Position numbers and translations under genes: made by a program. Below are positions 1-8,780 of a DNA stretch of 64,000 nucleotides, piece after piece (the first letter of the stretch is position 1; each line of letters begins with the position of its first letter). A model generated the notes under the pieces. The model made no database searches and was not told where the DNA came from. It was given only the letters and a program-made list of their open reading frames with translations. The DNA is taken from NCBI RefSeq assembly GCF_010093065.1, contig NZ_CP048113.1, positions 1,488,001 to 1,552,000 on the forward strand, in the 5' to 3' direction. Source of the stretch: Chitinophaga agri (GTDB lineage: Bacteria; Bacteroidota; Bacteroidia; Chitinophagales; Chitinophagaceae).

Positions 1-202
1 AAAGCAGGCAGTAGATGAGCGGATCACCTTTGATGTGGTGAAAATTGACGGGGATCTGGCAATAGCGTGGACCCCCTATAAGTTATACTTCAAGGAGCAG
101 TTTATGCATTGCGGGGTTAACTCCTTTCAGCTGGTGAGAATGGCTGAAGGATGGAAGATCCAGTATATTATAGATACCCGCCGGAAGACCGGCTGCGAAT
201 AA
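1..202 (+). CDS. NTF2-like (putative lumazine-binding/SnoaL-type) protein, C-terminal part
   Basis: Only the last 66 codons are in the window; the gene starts to the left. The readable frame ends at the TAA at 200-202 and contains the pattern W-T-P-Y-K-x-Y, then H-C-G-V-N-S-F-Q-L, G-W-K-I-Q-Y-I-I-D-T-R-R. That is the typical last two strands of small NTF2-like/lumazine-binding-related proteins of Bacteroidota. The family forms a cone-shaped alpha+beta barrel; some members are enzymes, many have no known substrate. Substrate and role cannot be told from this fragment. A strong hairpin follows directly. Confidence 0.7.
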   Translation, partial: KQAVDERITFDVVKIDGDLAIAWTPYKLYFKEQFMHCGVNSFQLVRMAEGWKIQYIIDTRRKTGCE

Positions 203-203
203 A

Positions 204-252
204 AAACATCCCGGAGTAGCCTTTCAGTGAGAAAAGGAGCGCCGGGATGTTT
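204..252. terminator. Bidirectional intrinsic terminator
   Basis: AAACATCCCGG (204-214) pairs perfectly with CCGGGATGTTT (242-252). The loop holds a second small stem (CCTTTTC-like against GAAAAGG). A T-rich run follows on the plus strand and an A/T-rich run on the other side, so it can serve both the NTF2-like gene and the converging gene that ends at 265. Confidence 0.8.
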
Positions 253-264
253 CTTTTATAATCA

Positions 265-996
265 TTATTTTTCTATCCTGAACCAGGGCATGTGAAACGC
301 CCCTTCATGATGATAAACATGCACCTTGTCATTCACCTCTTTTACGCTATATAATCCACCGGCGGTTACGGTGATCGCTTCCGTCTGATCCCCCCAGGGC
401 GCAAGTTTGAAATAATACGATTTGATTTTCCCTTTACGATCTATCCACTTATCAAGGATCGTTACCTCATACTGCTTTTCTTCACTTTTGTCGAGCAAAC
501 GATTTTCCTGCAATACCACATTATAGGTGGCAAAGTAGGATATCGGTATCATGGCTATCAGCAACAGGGTTGATATCCCTCCTGCTCTGATCATGGCAAA
601 GATGAAGAGTAACAGCAACACGACTGTAATAAGGATCGCTACTGCCATGACCTGCCGCCAGTCAAGTATATGTGAAGCGCCTCCCGTGAATGCCAGCGTT
701 ATACAAACCAGAAAAGGCATCATCAAAACGGTGGAAATACTATGGAGATGATTGCCCAATGGCTCAACACCATCTTTATGCAGAAATATCCAGAGGATAA
801 ATAAAGGTATACAGGTAAATAATAACGCTGTCAATAAAGCGCTATTACCTATCAACACTTTGAGTATAAACAACACCAGCGTAAAGCTTATAACGATACC
901 CGCATCTCTTCTGGCAGGTTTAACTGCTGCATGCGTGGCCGCTTGTAATTGTGCTGCTGACCACGCAGCCATTTTGGCTTTCTTCGACCGCTTCAT
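265..996 (-). CDS. Membrane protein of unknown function, paralogue 1 of local family
   Basis: 243 residues, start ATG at 996. I do not recognise a named family. A basic N-terminus of about 30 residues is followed by five hydrophobic segments (roughly residues 32-50, 53-72, 88-105, 116-136, 141-162). A soluble C-terminal domain of about 75 residues follows, with the motifs F-K-L-A-P-W-G and, at the very end, V-Y-H-H-E-G-A-F-H-M-P-W-F. The same C-terminal pattern occurs in the next two genes on this strand, so these are tandem paralogues. The domain should lie on one side of the inner membrane; which side is not clear. It is separated from the upstream paralogue by only 25 bases, consistent with cotranscription. 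Confidence 0.75.
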   Translation of the reverse strand: MKRSKKAKMAAWSAAQLQAATHAAVKPARRDAGIVISFTLVLFILKVLIGNSALLTALLFTCIPLFILWIFLHKDGVEPLGNHLHSISTVLMMPFLVCITLAFTGGASHILDWRQVMAVAILITVVLLLLFIFAMIRAGGISTLLLIAMIPISYFATYNVVLQENRLLDKSEEKQYEVTILDKWIDRKGKIKSYYFKLAPWGDQTEAITVTAGGLYSVKEVNDKVHVYHHEGAFHMPWFRIEK

Positions 997-1021
997 TTTT
1001 GATATCTTACTTTAGGAACAG

Positions 1022-1792
1022 TTACTTGTAATCTGGTATATACACACAGCTCCATGGAATATGAAATGCCCCCGGGTATCGATATATGTTTACGCTCCTG
1101 CCTACTGATGTACTCTCATAAAATGATTGCTTCACAGAAACATTGACAGTGGACTCCTGATTTTTCCAGGGTGATAGTGTAAGATCATAACTCGGATGCT
1201 TCCCGCCCGAATAACGTTTTTCGAGTACAGTGCTGTATACAACATCTGTCGCGTCCTTATCCAGCAGCTTGTTTTCTGCCTGTATAAAACAGGTCGATAC
1301 CGGATAATAAAACATGGCTGTCCAAAGGGCAACGGTGCGTCCTCCTTTCCCTTTTGAAAGGACAAACGCCAGTCCCAGTAATAGCAGCATGACAACAGTC
1401 ATCACGATAGCCACCCGGACCAACTGTTGTGGCTCATCCAGAAAAGTACCAAATATACTCCTGCCAAACGCCGCTCCTACCCAGAGAGGGACAATCATCA
1501 CCAATACCTCCGCAGAACTGAACTTCCAATCTACTCTGGGGGTTCGCAGCGTAGCAACAGGTAACGATTGTCTATGTCGCCAGAGCCATAAAGCTGACAG
1601 CGGCATACACGCTAAAAGCAGTACGGCCGGGATAAGGCTGTCACGTTGAAAATACCCCCAGATGAAGGATAACACTGCCGTAATACCCAGTAAGATCCGG
1701 GCGTCTCTCCGGGCATGCAGATACTGTTTTTTGCTGTTCGCACTTTCTTCAGCAGCTATGGCAGATAATTCTCGATTCACTACGCTATGCAT
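1022..1792 (-). CDS. Membrane protein of unknown function, paralogue 2 of local family
   Basis: 256 residues, start ATG at 1792. It shares its layout with its neighbours: a charged N-terminus (R-R-D-A-R occurs in both this protein and paralogue 1, as R-R-D-A), several membrane segments between about residues 30 and 165, and a C-terminal soluble domain with L-S-P-W-K-N-Q and I-Y-R-Y-P-G-A-F-H-I-P-W. The invariant pieces across the family are the S/A-P-W turn and the terminal Y-x-x-x-G-A-F-x-x-P-W. It lies 25 bases upstream of paralogue 1 and probably in the same transcript. No catalytic motif is visible. A scaffold or small-ligand-binding role is possible, but that is a guess. Confidence 0.75.
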   Translation of the reverse strand: MHSVVNRELSAIAAEESANSKKQYLHARRDARILLGITAVLSFIWGYFQRDSLIPAVLLLACMPLSALWLWRHRQSLPVATLRTPRVDWKFSSAEVLVMIVPLWVGAAFGRSIFGTFLDEPQQLVRVAIVMTVVMLLLLGLAFVLSKGKGGRTVALWTAMFYYPVSTCFIQAENKLLDKDATDVVYSTVLEKRYSGGKHPSYDLTLSPWKNQESTVNVSVKQSFYESTSVGRSVNIYRYPGAFHIPWSCVYIPDYK

Positions 1793-1863
1793 TCTTTAAC
1801 ACCTACTATTTACAAAAAATAAGTTTCTTTATTCATTTACGTTGGTATGCCCTATAGCGGCTG

Positions 1864-1966
1864 TCACGGTAGTGCAACACGGTACCAGGGTATTAAACGC
1901 GCCTGTATGGCAATAGATCCTGCTCCCAGTGCGGGAAACAGACCGTTCGTATTCATCTCTTTCCAT
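1864..1966 (-). pseudogene. Decayed remnant of a fourth paralogue (C-terminal end only)
   Basis: Reading the minus strand from about 1966 downward gives D-E-Y-E-R-S-V-S-x-T-G-S-R-I-Y-C-H-T-G-A-F-N, which aligns with F-Y-E-S-x-S-V-G-x-S-V-N-I-Y-x-x-x-G-A-F-H of paralogue 2. The next residues P-W-Y-R-V-A-L-P-stop (stop 1864-1866) are in another frame and match the P-W-F/S end of the family. Restoring two bases (AT within an ATAT run) would rejoin the frames as G-A-F-N-I-P-W. Nothing upstream of about 1975 still looks coding. It lies between paralogues 2 and 3, as expected for a lost member of the array. Confidence 0.55.
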
Positions 1967-2120
1967 AAATATAGGTAGTCAGTATGCGGGATTAAATATA
2001 AATAAATTATATTATTTGAATATAGGATACTAGACGTACATCCAAATAGCTACACAATAAAACGGTAAAATAATATCAGTTCAAGCTACCATTAACAGGG
2101 TGCTTATTCTCCGCTTGGCC

Positions 2121-2161
2121 GTCGCTAGTTCGTCGCTAGTTCGTCCCTTGTTCGTCGTGAG
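2121..2161. repeat. Tandem 11-bp repeat, about 3.7 copies
   Basis: GTCGCTAGTTC at 2121-2131 is repeated exactly at 2132-2142, then with changes (GTCCCTTGTTC) at 2143-2153 and partly (GTCGTGAG) at 2154-2161. The core is GTTCGTC every 11 bases, one helical turn. It lies about 100 bases downstream of paralogue 3. Function unknown. Confidence 0.8.
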
Positions 2162-2261
2162 TATAACAAAAACACCTTACCAGTTAAATATCAGCTATTT
2201 ATAAAAAAACCTCTTCAGACAGCATAATAGTTTTTTAACACTCCGAAGAATGATGCTGCCC

Positions 2262-3464
2262 CTACTTCCCTATCGTAAACCAGGGTGAGCCGAAAGCGCC
2301 CATGTGCCAATACACCTGTACATCATCACCATCATGCTTACTATTATAAAGTGATTCCGGCACACGCAGTCTCCTGCCCATATCCATTCCTCCCCAGGGC
2401 GCTAATTTAAAACAGTAGGCAGGTCCGTCGAGTCGTGCTCCTGCCTCACGAAACTTTGCAACAATCCCTACCCTAAATTGCTGCGGCTGCAGGGTATCAA
2501 GTGCACGGTTACAATACTGTACTCCCTCATCAGCAATAGCAAAGAACAGGCTGCCGGCAAGTATGGTCACCACAAGATAGCGCATCGCACTCCGCATTTT
2601 ACGATAACACACCAGCTGTAAAACCAACAATACAAAGAAAGTGACCACAGTATATGGCAACAACCGCCATGGATACATCGCGTAAAAACCTTTGTTCACG
2701 TAAGAGAAAGAAAGCAGGACGATTACCCAGATAAAGAGGATCGAAGGCCGGCCTCGTTCCTTCTCAAAAAAGATCTGCACAAATGCCTTATGTCTTAACA
2801 GCAGCAGTAATGATAAAGGAACACAGCTTAACAGCAATAGCGTTTGCCATACAGACGCTCCCCCGGAATTGATGGTCAATAATGGCAATAGCAATGTAAC
2901 TGCCCCAAGCCCGTACACTTCCCTTCCCGCATATTTCAACCGCTGCATTATCTGCTCCGCACTGGCCCCTTCGATAAACCGGGTATCCTCATTCACCTCA
3001 GGGTATTGTGCAATCAGTTGTTCTGGCAGTCCCGCTGGCGCTATTCCTCTCATTGGTATAGAGATAGGTTGCAATGAGTACCCATCGCGAAATATGTATA
3101 GTACCTCCCTCCCCTTTTTCCATCCGCGGATCTCTGTTAAAAGGATCTCATCGTTTGTAAAAAATGTGCTCGCTCGCAGACGATGTCCATCCAGTGTGAT
3201 CTTCATACCTGTTTCAGCCAGTGCCATGATGATGAGTGGCAAAGCAACAACGGATATACCATAAAACAGGATAGCATATTCGAAAGGGAATGTACCTGTG
3301 AGAGACCTGTAATCAAGTATAGTGAGTAAAGCGGTAATAATGGTCAGCATGCCGTACTTTAAGATCCTGAGAGCCGGCAATGACCGGTATACTTTGGTGC
3401 CGTTATCCGGCAACTGAGGAGGGTTACTAGTTATAATATTAGGGTATAATCGGATAGGGATCAT
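2262..3464 (-). CDS. Membrane protein of unknown function, long paralogue 3
   Basis: 400 residues, start ATG at 3464. The C-terminal half repeats the local family's design: several membrane helices, then F-K-L-A-P-W-G-G and the terminal Y-W-H-M-G-A-F-G-S-P-W-F-T-I. It differs in having an extra N-terminal module. Two membrane helices (about residues 35-52 and 62-82) are followed by a roughly 80-residue soluble stretch of short beta-like segments (I-T-L-D-G-x-R-L-R-A, then T-E-I-R-G-W-K). That stretch resembles bacterial PH-like domains found after paired helices, a tentative comparison. Five more hydrophobic segments lie between about 185 and 310. It may be the ancestral full-length form of the array. 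Function unknown. Confidence 0.75.
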   Translation of the reverse strand: MIPIRLYPNIITSNPPQLPDNGTKVYRSLPALRILKYGMLTIITALLTILDYRSLTGTFPFEYAILFYGISVVALPLIIMALAETGMKITLDGHRLRASTFFTNDEILLTEIRGWKKGREVLYIFRDGYSLQPISIPMRGIAPAGLPEQLIAQYPEVNEDTRFIEGASAEQIMQRLKYAGREVYGLGAVTLLLPLLTINSGGASVWQTLLLLSCVPLSLLLLLRHKAFVQIFFEKERGRPSILFIWVIVLLSFSYVNKGFYAMYPWRLLPYTVVTFFVLLVLQLVCYRKMRSAMRYLVVTILAGSLFFAIADEGVQYCNRALDTLQPQQFRVGIVAKFREAGARLDGPAYCFKLAPWGGMDMGRRLRVPESLYNSKHDGDDVQVYWHMGAFGSPWFTIGK

Positions 3465-3517
3465 TTATGTACTGCGGGCCTTATTCGTACAGCCCTTTCA
3501 TCGGTTTTCATCTTATC

Positions 3518-4066
3518 TTACCGGTCAATATCTTTTCCCCGTAACATGCCCATCACCTTCCATAAATGCTCACATTGCTCCAGGTCCTTTACCGGCGACA
3601 ACTCCAGTAAAGACGTACGGATGTGATTCAACGTCAACAGATCAGGCAATGTCCCTTCCGGTAATACCACCATACAGGCCAGTGCTGTCTTCAATACCGT
3701 TGCTTTCACCCGGAGACTATGTGGTGAATACCTCGCAGGGTGCAAATGTACGTATCGTCCCGGCTCGATGCCGTGCAACAATATCCAGCGGGAACCATCT
3801 GACAATGTAATTTCGGCATAACCACTGCTGTCTTTCAACCATTGCAAATAATCCGGTTCATCTGTTAGTCCGATAGCCGCCAGCTGACTGATCGCCTCCT
3901 CACAGATCGCTGCCACTTCCAGCGGGCCATAATAAATATCCATCTGTGAATTGCCCAGTATTTTCAGCCGTTCCGGCAACGCATGTAACGTTACCTCCTG
4001 CATCTGCCGGCATATAAACCCACGATGATGTTTCAGGGCATTAAAGAGGATATTATCAGCATTCAT
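3518..4066 (-). CDS. Conserved hypothetical cytoplasmic protein
   Basis: 182 residues from the ATG at 4066. A longer open frame reaches 4159, but it would overlap the outer-membrane channel gene and contain that operon's terminator hairpin (4100-4122), so the internal start is preferred; ATG at 4090 is an alternative. No signal peptide or membrane helix. The protein is mostly helical at its ends, with a central patch of beta strands (Y-A-E-I-T-L-S-D-G-S-R-W-I-L-L, then R-Y-V-H-L-H-P-A-R-Y). The last 60 residues contain L-E-L-S-P-V-x-D-L-E-Q-C. I do not recognise a family. Its position after the efflux operon gives no firm functional hint. Confidence 0.6.
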   Translation of the reverse strand: MNADNILFNALKHHRGFICRQMQEVTLHALPERLKILGNSQMDIYYGPLEVAAICEEAISQLAAIGLTDEPDYLQWLKDSSGYAEITLSDGSRWILLHGIEPGRYVHLHPARYSPHSLRVKATVLKTALACMVVLPEGTLPDLLTLNHIRTSLLELSPVKDLEQCEHLWKVMGMLRGKDIDR

Positions 4067-4095
4067 GCGCGACGTACCTGTATTGACCATAAACG

Positions 4096-4122
4096 AAAAA
4101 ACGCCACAATATATGTGACGTT
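4096..4122 (-). terminator. Intrinsic terminator of the RND efflux operon
   Basis: On the minus strand AACGTCACA, a 5-base loop and TGTGGCGTT form a 9-bp stem with one G-T pair, followed by a run of T (plus-strand AAAAA at 4096-4100). It lies 28 bases after the stop of the outer-membrane channel gene. Confidence 0.75.
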
Positions 4123-4149
4123 CTTTCGAATATACAAATAAATGCATAT

Positions 4150-5568
4150 TTATCGCCAACCGCCCCCCAGGGAACGGTAAAGATCTACTACTGCATACAA
4201 CTGATCTCTTCTGAGATTGCTCACTTCGAGTTCACTCTGCAGTACATTACTTTGTGCGATGATCACTTCCAGATAGGTGGCGCGTCCGCTCTGGAAGAGC
4301 TGATTGGCATTGGATACCGCCTGTTGCAGCGTATGCACCTTGTTGGAAGCTATATCATATTGCGATTTGAGTTTGTCAATCTTCACCAACGCGTCGGACA
4401 CTTCACCAACTGCTTCCAGTACGCTCTGGCGGAAACGTATAACAGACTGCTCACGCTGGATCTTTGCCACTTCGAATTGTGTCTTCAGGTTCTTACGGTC
4501 AAACAGCGGTTGCACGATCGCGCCTGACGCCAGTCCGAAGAGAGACGTGGGCACCTGGAACCAGTCACTGAATTTCACTGCATTCACCCCACCACTGGCC
4601 GTGATCACCAGGGAAGGATACATATTGGCTTTTGCCACCCCTACCCTTGCATTGGCAATGGTCAGTGCCAGTTCACTACTTCTTACATCAGGTCGGTGAC
4701 TTAACAGATCGGATGGCACACCGGCAGACAGCTTATCCGTAAGTGGATAATCATTCAACTTCGTCTGTCTGTCTATCTCAGCAGGTAACTCACCAGAAAG
4801 TATCCGCAGGGCGTTCTCCTGCACGGTCATATCCTGCTCTATCTGCGGTATCAGTTGTGCGGCCGTCAGCTGTTGCGCTTCTGCCTGTTGTACGGCCACC
4901 AGTGTTGTTTGTCCGGCGTCATACTGTAAGCGGATAATACGCAGTGTGCTGTCGTTCAACTGTACATTACGTTGCGCTACTGCCAGCTGCTCATCCAGCA
5001 TTAGCAGATTATAATACGCCTTCGACACGGTTGCAACGATATCTGTTTGCAACAGCTTACGCGACTCATCTGTCTGCAGATAGGCAGCCAGCGCTTCTTT
5101 TTTCTGATTCCTTATTTTCCCCCATATATCTGCTTCCCAGGCAAACTGAATATTCGCGCTATAATCTTCCAGGTGTTGTGTACCCAGGAACTGACTCAGA
5201 CTGATCCCATTTAAGCTATTATCTGATGGCCTTGTGGTACCCGCCGTTACATTCAGTTTTGCTGAAGGCAGATTTAACAGTTTTGCCTGTCTCATTTGCA
5301 ACCGGGCGGCTTCCACATTCAGGATGGCCACCTGCATATCAAAATTCTTTTTGATGGCATTGCTGATCAGTCCTTTGAGTGTAGCGTCAGTGAAGAAGCT
5401 ATCCCATGGAAGATCCGCAACAGTGGTTGTATCTGTCTGCACACTGTTTCTGAAAGCAGCAGGCAGCTCCGGTTTGGGAGTCGGTGTATCTTTTGATACT
5501 TTACATGCTTCCAGCAGACCGACACTCAGCAATCCAATTAAAAAATATTTATTTATCTGTGCTTTCAT
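4150..5568 (-). CDS. TolC/OprM-type outer-membrane efflux lipoprotein (NodT family)
   Basis: 472 residues. It forms the trimeric outer-membrane and periplasmic tunnel of an RND drug exporter. The N-terminus is a lipoprotein signal ending in L-L-E-A-C (Cys about residue 22). Two long repeated halves, each with helical hairpin regions and beta segments, follow: for example L-N-V-E-A-A-R-L-Q-M-R-Q-A near residue 100 and the matching V-L-Q-S-E-L-E-V-S-N-L-R near 445. S-H-R-P-D-V-R-S-S-E near 290 is a hallmark of the NodT/OprM family. Its ATG overlaps the stop of the pump gene by four bases (5565-5568), so translation is probably coupled. It is the last gene of the operon. Confidence 0.93.
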   Translation of the reverse strand: MKAQINKYFLIGLLSVGLLEACKVSKDTPTPKPELPAAFRNSVQTDTTTVADLPWDSFFTDATLKGLISNAIKKNFDMQVAILNVEAARLQMRQAKLLNLPSAKLNVTAGTTRPSDNSLNGISLSQFLGTQHLEDYSANIQFAWEADIWGKIRNQKKEALAAYLQTDESRKLLQTDIVATVSKAYYNLLMLDEQLAVAQRNVQLNDSTLRIIRLQYDAGQTTLVAVQQAEAQQLTAAQLIPQIEQDMTVQENALRILSGELPAEIDRQTKLNDYPLTDKLSAGVPSDLLSHRPDVRSSELALTIANARVGVAKANMYPSLVITASGGVNAVKFSDWFQVPTSLFGLASGAIVQPLFDRKNLKTQFEVAKIQREQSVIRFRQSVLEAVGEVSDALVKIDKLKSQYDIASNKVHTLQQAVSNANQLFQSGRATYLEVIIAQSNVLQSELEVSNLRRDQLYAVVDLYRSLGGGWR

Positions 5569-8500
5569 ACTAATTCCGGTTTTGCAACTTTCTCCTTTTC
5601 ATTGTTTATTACGGTAACGGGCGTACCACTGATCTTTTCCTGCAGATACTGGAAGATGACGAACAGTACCGGAATGACAAACAGTCCGAGTACAACACCA
5701 CTCACCATACCACCTGCAGCGCCGATGCTGATAGAGTGGTTACCGATCGCAGAAGGACCATTGTCGCTCATCATCGGTATCAGCCCCACTACGAATGCCA
5801 GAGAAGTCATCAGGATCGGACGTAAACGCAGTCTGGCAGCTTCTATTGCAGCATGTACCAGGTTCTTACCCGCCCTTCTTCGCTGTGCCGCATATTCTAT
5901 GATCAGGATCGCGTTCTTCGCCAGTAACCCGATCAGCATCACCAATGCTACCTGCACATAAATGTTGTTAGAAATATCAGCATAACGGATAGACAGGAAC
6001 ACACCCAGGATACCGGTAGGGATAGAAAGGATCACAGCCAGCGGCAGGATGTAACTTTCGTATTGCGCAGCCAGCAGGAAATATACGAACAACAGACACA
6101 GTGAGAAGATGATCACTGACTGTCCATTCGAAGAGATCTCTTCTCTCGTCATGCCGGAGAATTCGAAGGAATACCCCGCCGGCAGGTATTGTGCACCAAC
6201 TTCCTCTACCGCCTTGATCGCATCACCGGAGCTATAACCTGGTTTCGCAATCACGTTCAATCCGATAGAGTTGAACAGGTTATAACGGGAAGTTGTTTCC
6301 GGTCCATATACTCTTTTCAGGTTCACCAGTGACTTAACCGGCACCATCTCTCCCAGCCTGTTCTTTACAAAGATGCCTTCCATAGATACCGGCGCTGCAC
6401 GTTCATCTTTTTCTGCCTGCATCATCACCCTGTAGTATTTACCGAAGCGGTTGAAGTCACCCGCCTGTGTACTACCGAAGTAGGCGCCCATCGTCTGCAA
6501 CAGGTCTTTCACATTCACATTTAACTGTTCAGACTTCTCCGCATCTACTTCTATTTCATATTGCGGATAATCCGCGCGGAAGGAAGTAAACGCTACCGCT
6601 ATTTCAGGACGTTTCATCAATTCACTGATAAAGCCCATCGCGATACCACTGAACTTCTCCAGCTTACCACTGGTCTTGTCCTGCAATACCATGTCAAGTG
6701 CATCTACGTTACTGAAACCAGGCACTGTCGGGAAAGTAAATACGAAGAAGCTACCGTCTTTAATTGTAGCCAGCTTGCCTCTTACCTGGTCCATGATGGC
6801 GTTAATGTCCTTTACTTCTCCCCTTTCTTTCGCAGGTTTAAGCAGAATGAAGGCAACACCTGCAGATGGACTGGATGACTGGGTCAGGATGTTAAATCCG
6901 GACAGTCCCATTAATGTTCTTTTGGAAGGAAGATCGCCCAATACTTTCTCCATTTCCTTGATCACTGCCGTGGACCTGTCTAACGAAGCTCCCGGCGGCA
7001 TAGACATAGAGATCGCGATAAAACCCTGGTCTTCCGAAGGAATAAATCCGGTCGGGGTTTTTCTCACGAGGAACACCGTTGCTACAATCACCACCACGAG
7101 ACCTACAATGCTCACCCATTTATGACGGATGAGGAAGCGCAGACTATTCACGTACTTGCTGGTCAGCCGGTCGAAACCCTTATTGAATCCGGCAAAGAAC
7201 TTCTCTTTGAAAGTTGCTTTATGTCCGTCGTCATGCGTACCGTGATGTGTCTCCTTCAGGAACAGGGCCGCCAGTGCAGGGCTCAGTGTCAATGCGTTCA
7301 CGGCAGAGATCACGATGGCAATGGCCAGTGTGAAGGCGAACTGACGATAGAACACGCCAGTAGATCCTTCCATAAAACCTACAGGCAGGAACACAGCCGA
7401 CATTACCAGCGTAATGGAAACGATCGCACCACTGATCTCACTCATTGCTGAAATAGTCGCAGCTTTGGGTGAGAGATGTTTCTTTTCCATTTTCGAGTGT
7501 ACTGCCTCGACGACGACGATCGCGTCATCCACCACTATACCGATGGCCAGCACCAATGCAAACAGCGTCAGCAGGTTGATGGAGAAACCAAGCATAGAGA
7601 TGAAGAAGAAAGTACCAATGATCGCAACGGGTACCGCGATAGCCGGGATCAAGGTGGAGCGGAAATCCTGCAGGAAGATAAATACCACAATGAACACCAG
7701 AATGAACGCTTCTATCAGCGTGTGTTTTACCTGCTCTATAGACTGGTCAAGCGTATCTTTAGTATTGTAAAGGATCAGGTATTTTACGCCTTTAGGGAAG
7801 TCTTTGGATACCTTTTCCATCAGTTTCATGATGTTGATCTGGATCTCGTTGGAGTTCGAACCTGCCAGCTGGAAGGAGGCGATGTTCACACCAGGCATGC
7901 CATTCGTACGGGTATAGTTGCCGTAAGTGTAGGCACCAAATTCTACTTTGGCCACATCTTTCAGTCGCAGGAAGGAGCCGTCTCCGTTGGACTTGATGAC
8001 GATATTCTCATAGTCTTCCGGCTTGGTCAGCTTACCCTTGTATTTGATCACATATTCAAATGACTCCGTACTGCTTTCACCGAATTTACCAGGTGCGGCT
8101 TCCAGGCTCTTATCCTGTATAGCGCCCATCACTTCTTTGGGAGAAAGGTTGTAGGCAGCCATTTGTTTAGGATTCAGCCACACCCTCATGGAGTAGTCCT
8201 TGTTACCACCAAAGATGATAGACTGTCCTACACCTGGAATACGTTTGATCTCAGGAATGATATTGATCTGTGCATAGTTAGCCAGGAAGGTCTGGTCGTA
8301 TACCTTCGGATCTTCAGAATAGAGGTCTACGACCATCAGCAAACTATTCTGTTGTTTGGCCGTAGTTACACCCGCCTGTATCACTTCAGCGGGCAACTGC
8401 GCAGTGGCCTGTGCAACCCTGTTCTGTACGTTTACGGCTGCCTGATCGGGGTCTGTACCCAGTTTAAAGTAGACAGTGATCACCAGGGATCCGTCATTAC

Positions 8501-8747
8501 TGGCGGTAGAACTCATGTAGATCATGTTTTCTACCCCATTGATCGCCTCTTCCAGAGAAGGGGCGACAGAACGCAGAATCGTTTCTGCGTTGGCACCCGG
8601 GTACAGGGCTGTCACCTGTACAGCGGGAGGAGCGATATCAGGGAATTTCTGGAGTGGCAGTTTTACCAGCCCAAGGATACCCAGTATCACCATTATGATT
8701 GAGATCACCGTTGCGAGAACGGGTCTTTGAATGAATTTCTGCAACAT
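5565..8747 (-). CDS. RND multidrug efflux pump, inner-membrane permease (HAE1 family, AcrB-like)
   Basis: 1060 residues from the ATG at 8747; a longer frame would start on a TTG nine bases upstream. It is the proton-driven pump that captures lipophilic drugs, dyes or detergents from the periplasm and inner membrane and passes them to the outer-membrane channel. It has the two-fold RND plan: TM1 at the start (K-F-I-Q-R-P-V-L-A), a large periplasmic loop, a six-helix block near residues 335-495, a second loop, and a final block near 870-1040. TM4 has the proton-relay pair D-D in G-I-V-V-D-D-A-I-V. Full-length, with no visible damage. It lies 33 bases downstream of the adaptor gene. The exact substrate range cannot be predicted. 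Confidence 0.95.
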   Translation of the reverse strand: MLQKFIQRPVLATVISIIMVILGILGLVKLPLQKFPDIAPPAVQVTALYPGANAETILRSVAPSLEEAINGVENMIYMSSTASNDGSLVITVYFKLGTDPDQAAVNVQNRVAQATAQLPAEVIQAGVTTAKQQNSLLMVVDLYSEDPKVYDQTFLANYAQINIIPEIKRIPGVGQSIIFGGNKDYSMRVWLNPKQMAAYNLSPKEVMGAIQDKSLEAAPGKFGESSTESFEYVIKYKGKLTKPEDYENIVIKSNGDGSFLRLKDVAKVEFGAYTYGNYTRTNGMPGVNIASFQLAGSNSNEIQINIMKLMEKVSKDFPKGVKYLILYNTKDTLDQSIEQVKHTLIEAFILVFIVVFIFLQDFRSTLIPAIAVPVAIIGTFFFISMLGFSINLLTLFALVLAIGIVVDDAIVVVEAVHSKMEKKHLSPKAATISAMSEISGAIVSITLVMSAVFLPVGFMEGSTGVFYRQFAFTLAIAIVISAVNALTLSPALAALFLKETHHGTHDDGHKATFKEKFFAGFNKGFDRLTSKYVNSLRFLIRHKWVSIVGLVVVIVATVFLVRKTPTGFIPSEDQGFIAISMSMPPGASLDRSTAVIKEMEKVLGDLPSKRTLMGLSGFNILTQSSSPSAGVAFILLKPAKERGEVKDINAIMDQVRGKLATIKDGSFFVFTFPTVPGFSNVDALDMVLQDKTSGKLEKFSGIAMGFISELMKRPEIAVAFTSFRADYPQYEIEVDAEKSEQLNVNVKDLLQTMGAYFGSTQAGDFNRFGKYYRVMMQAEKDERAAPVSMEGIFVKNRLGEMVPVKSLVNLKRVYGPETTSRYNLFNSIGLNVIAKPGYSSGDAIKAVEEVGAQYLPAGYSFEFSGMTREEISSNGQSVIIFSLCLLFVYFLLAAQYESYILPLAVILSIPTGILGVFLSIRYADISNNIYVQVALVMLIGLLAKNAILIIEYAAQRRRAGKNLVHAAIEAARLRLRPILMTSLAFVVGLIPMMSDNGPSAIGNHSISIGAAGGMVSGVVLGLFVIPVLFVIFQYLQEKISGTPVTVINNEKEKVAKPELV

Positions 8748-8780
8748 AAGTTTCAATTTTTAGAAGAAGGACTATCTTGA

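Larger units (their letters stand above)
1793..2261. other. 469-bp spacer between membrane-protein paralogues
   Basis: Apart from the pseudogene remnant (1864-1966) and the 11-bp tandem repeat (2121-2161), the rest, especially 1970-2100, is A+T-rich with no open frame of note. No intrinsic terminator was recognised. Confidence 0.6.

Noticed and set aside
4067..4159. N-terminal extension of the hypothetical gene at 3518-4066
   Set aside because: It would overlap the outer-membrane channel gene and run through that operon's terminator hairpin; an internal ATG fits better.
5602..8730. Several long plus-strand open frames opposite the RND pump
   Set aside because: They mirror the codon pattern of a certain coding gene on the other strand and show no domain motif or start signal.
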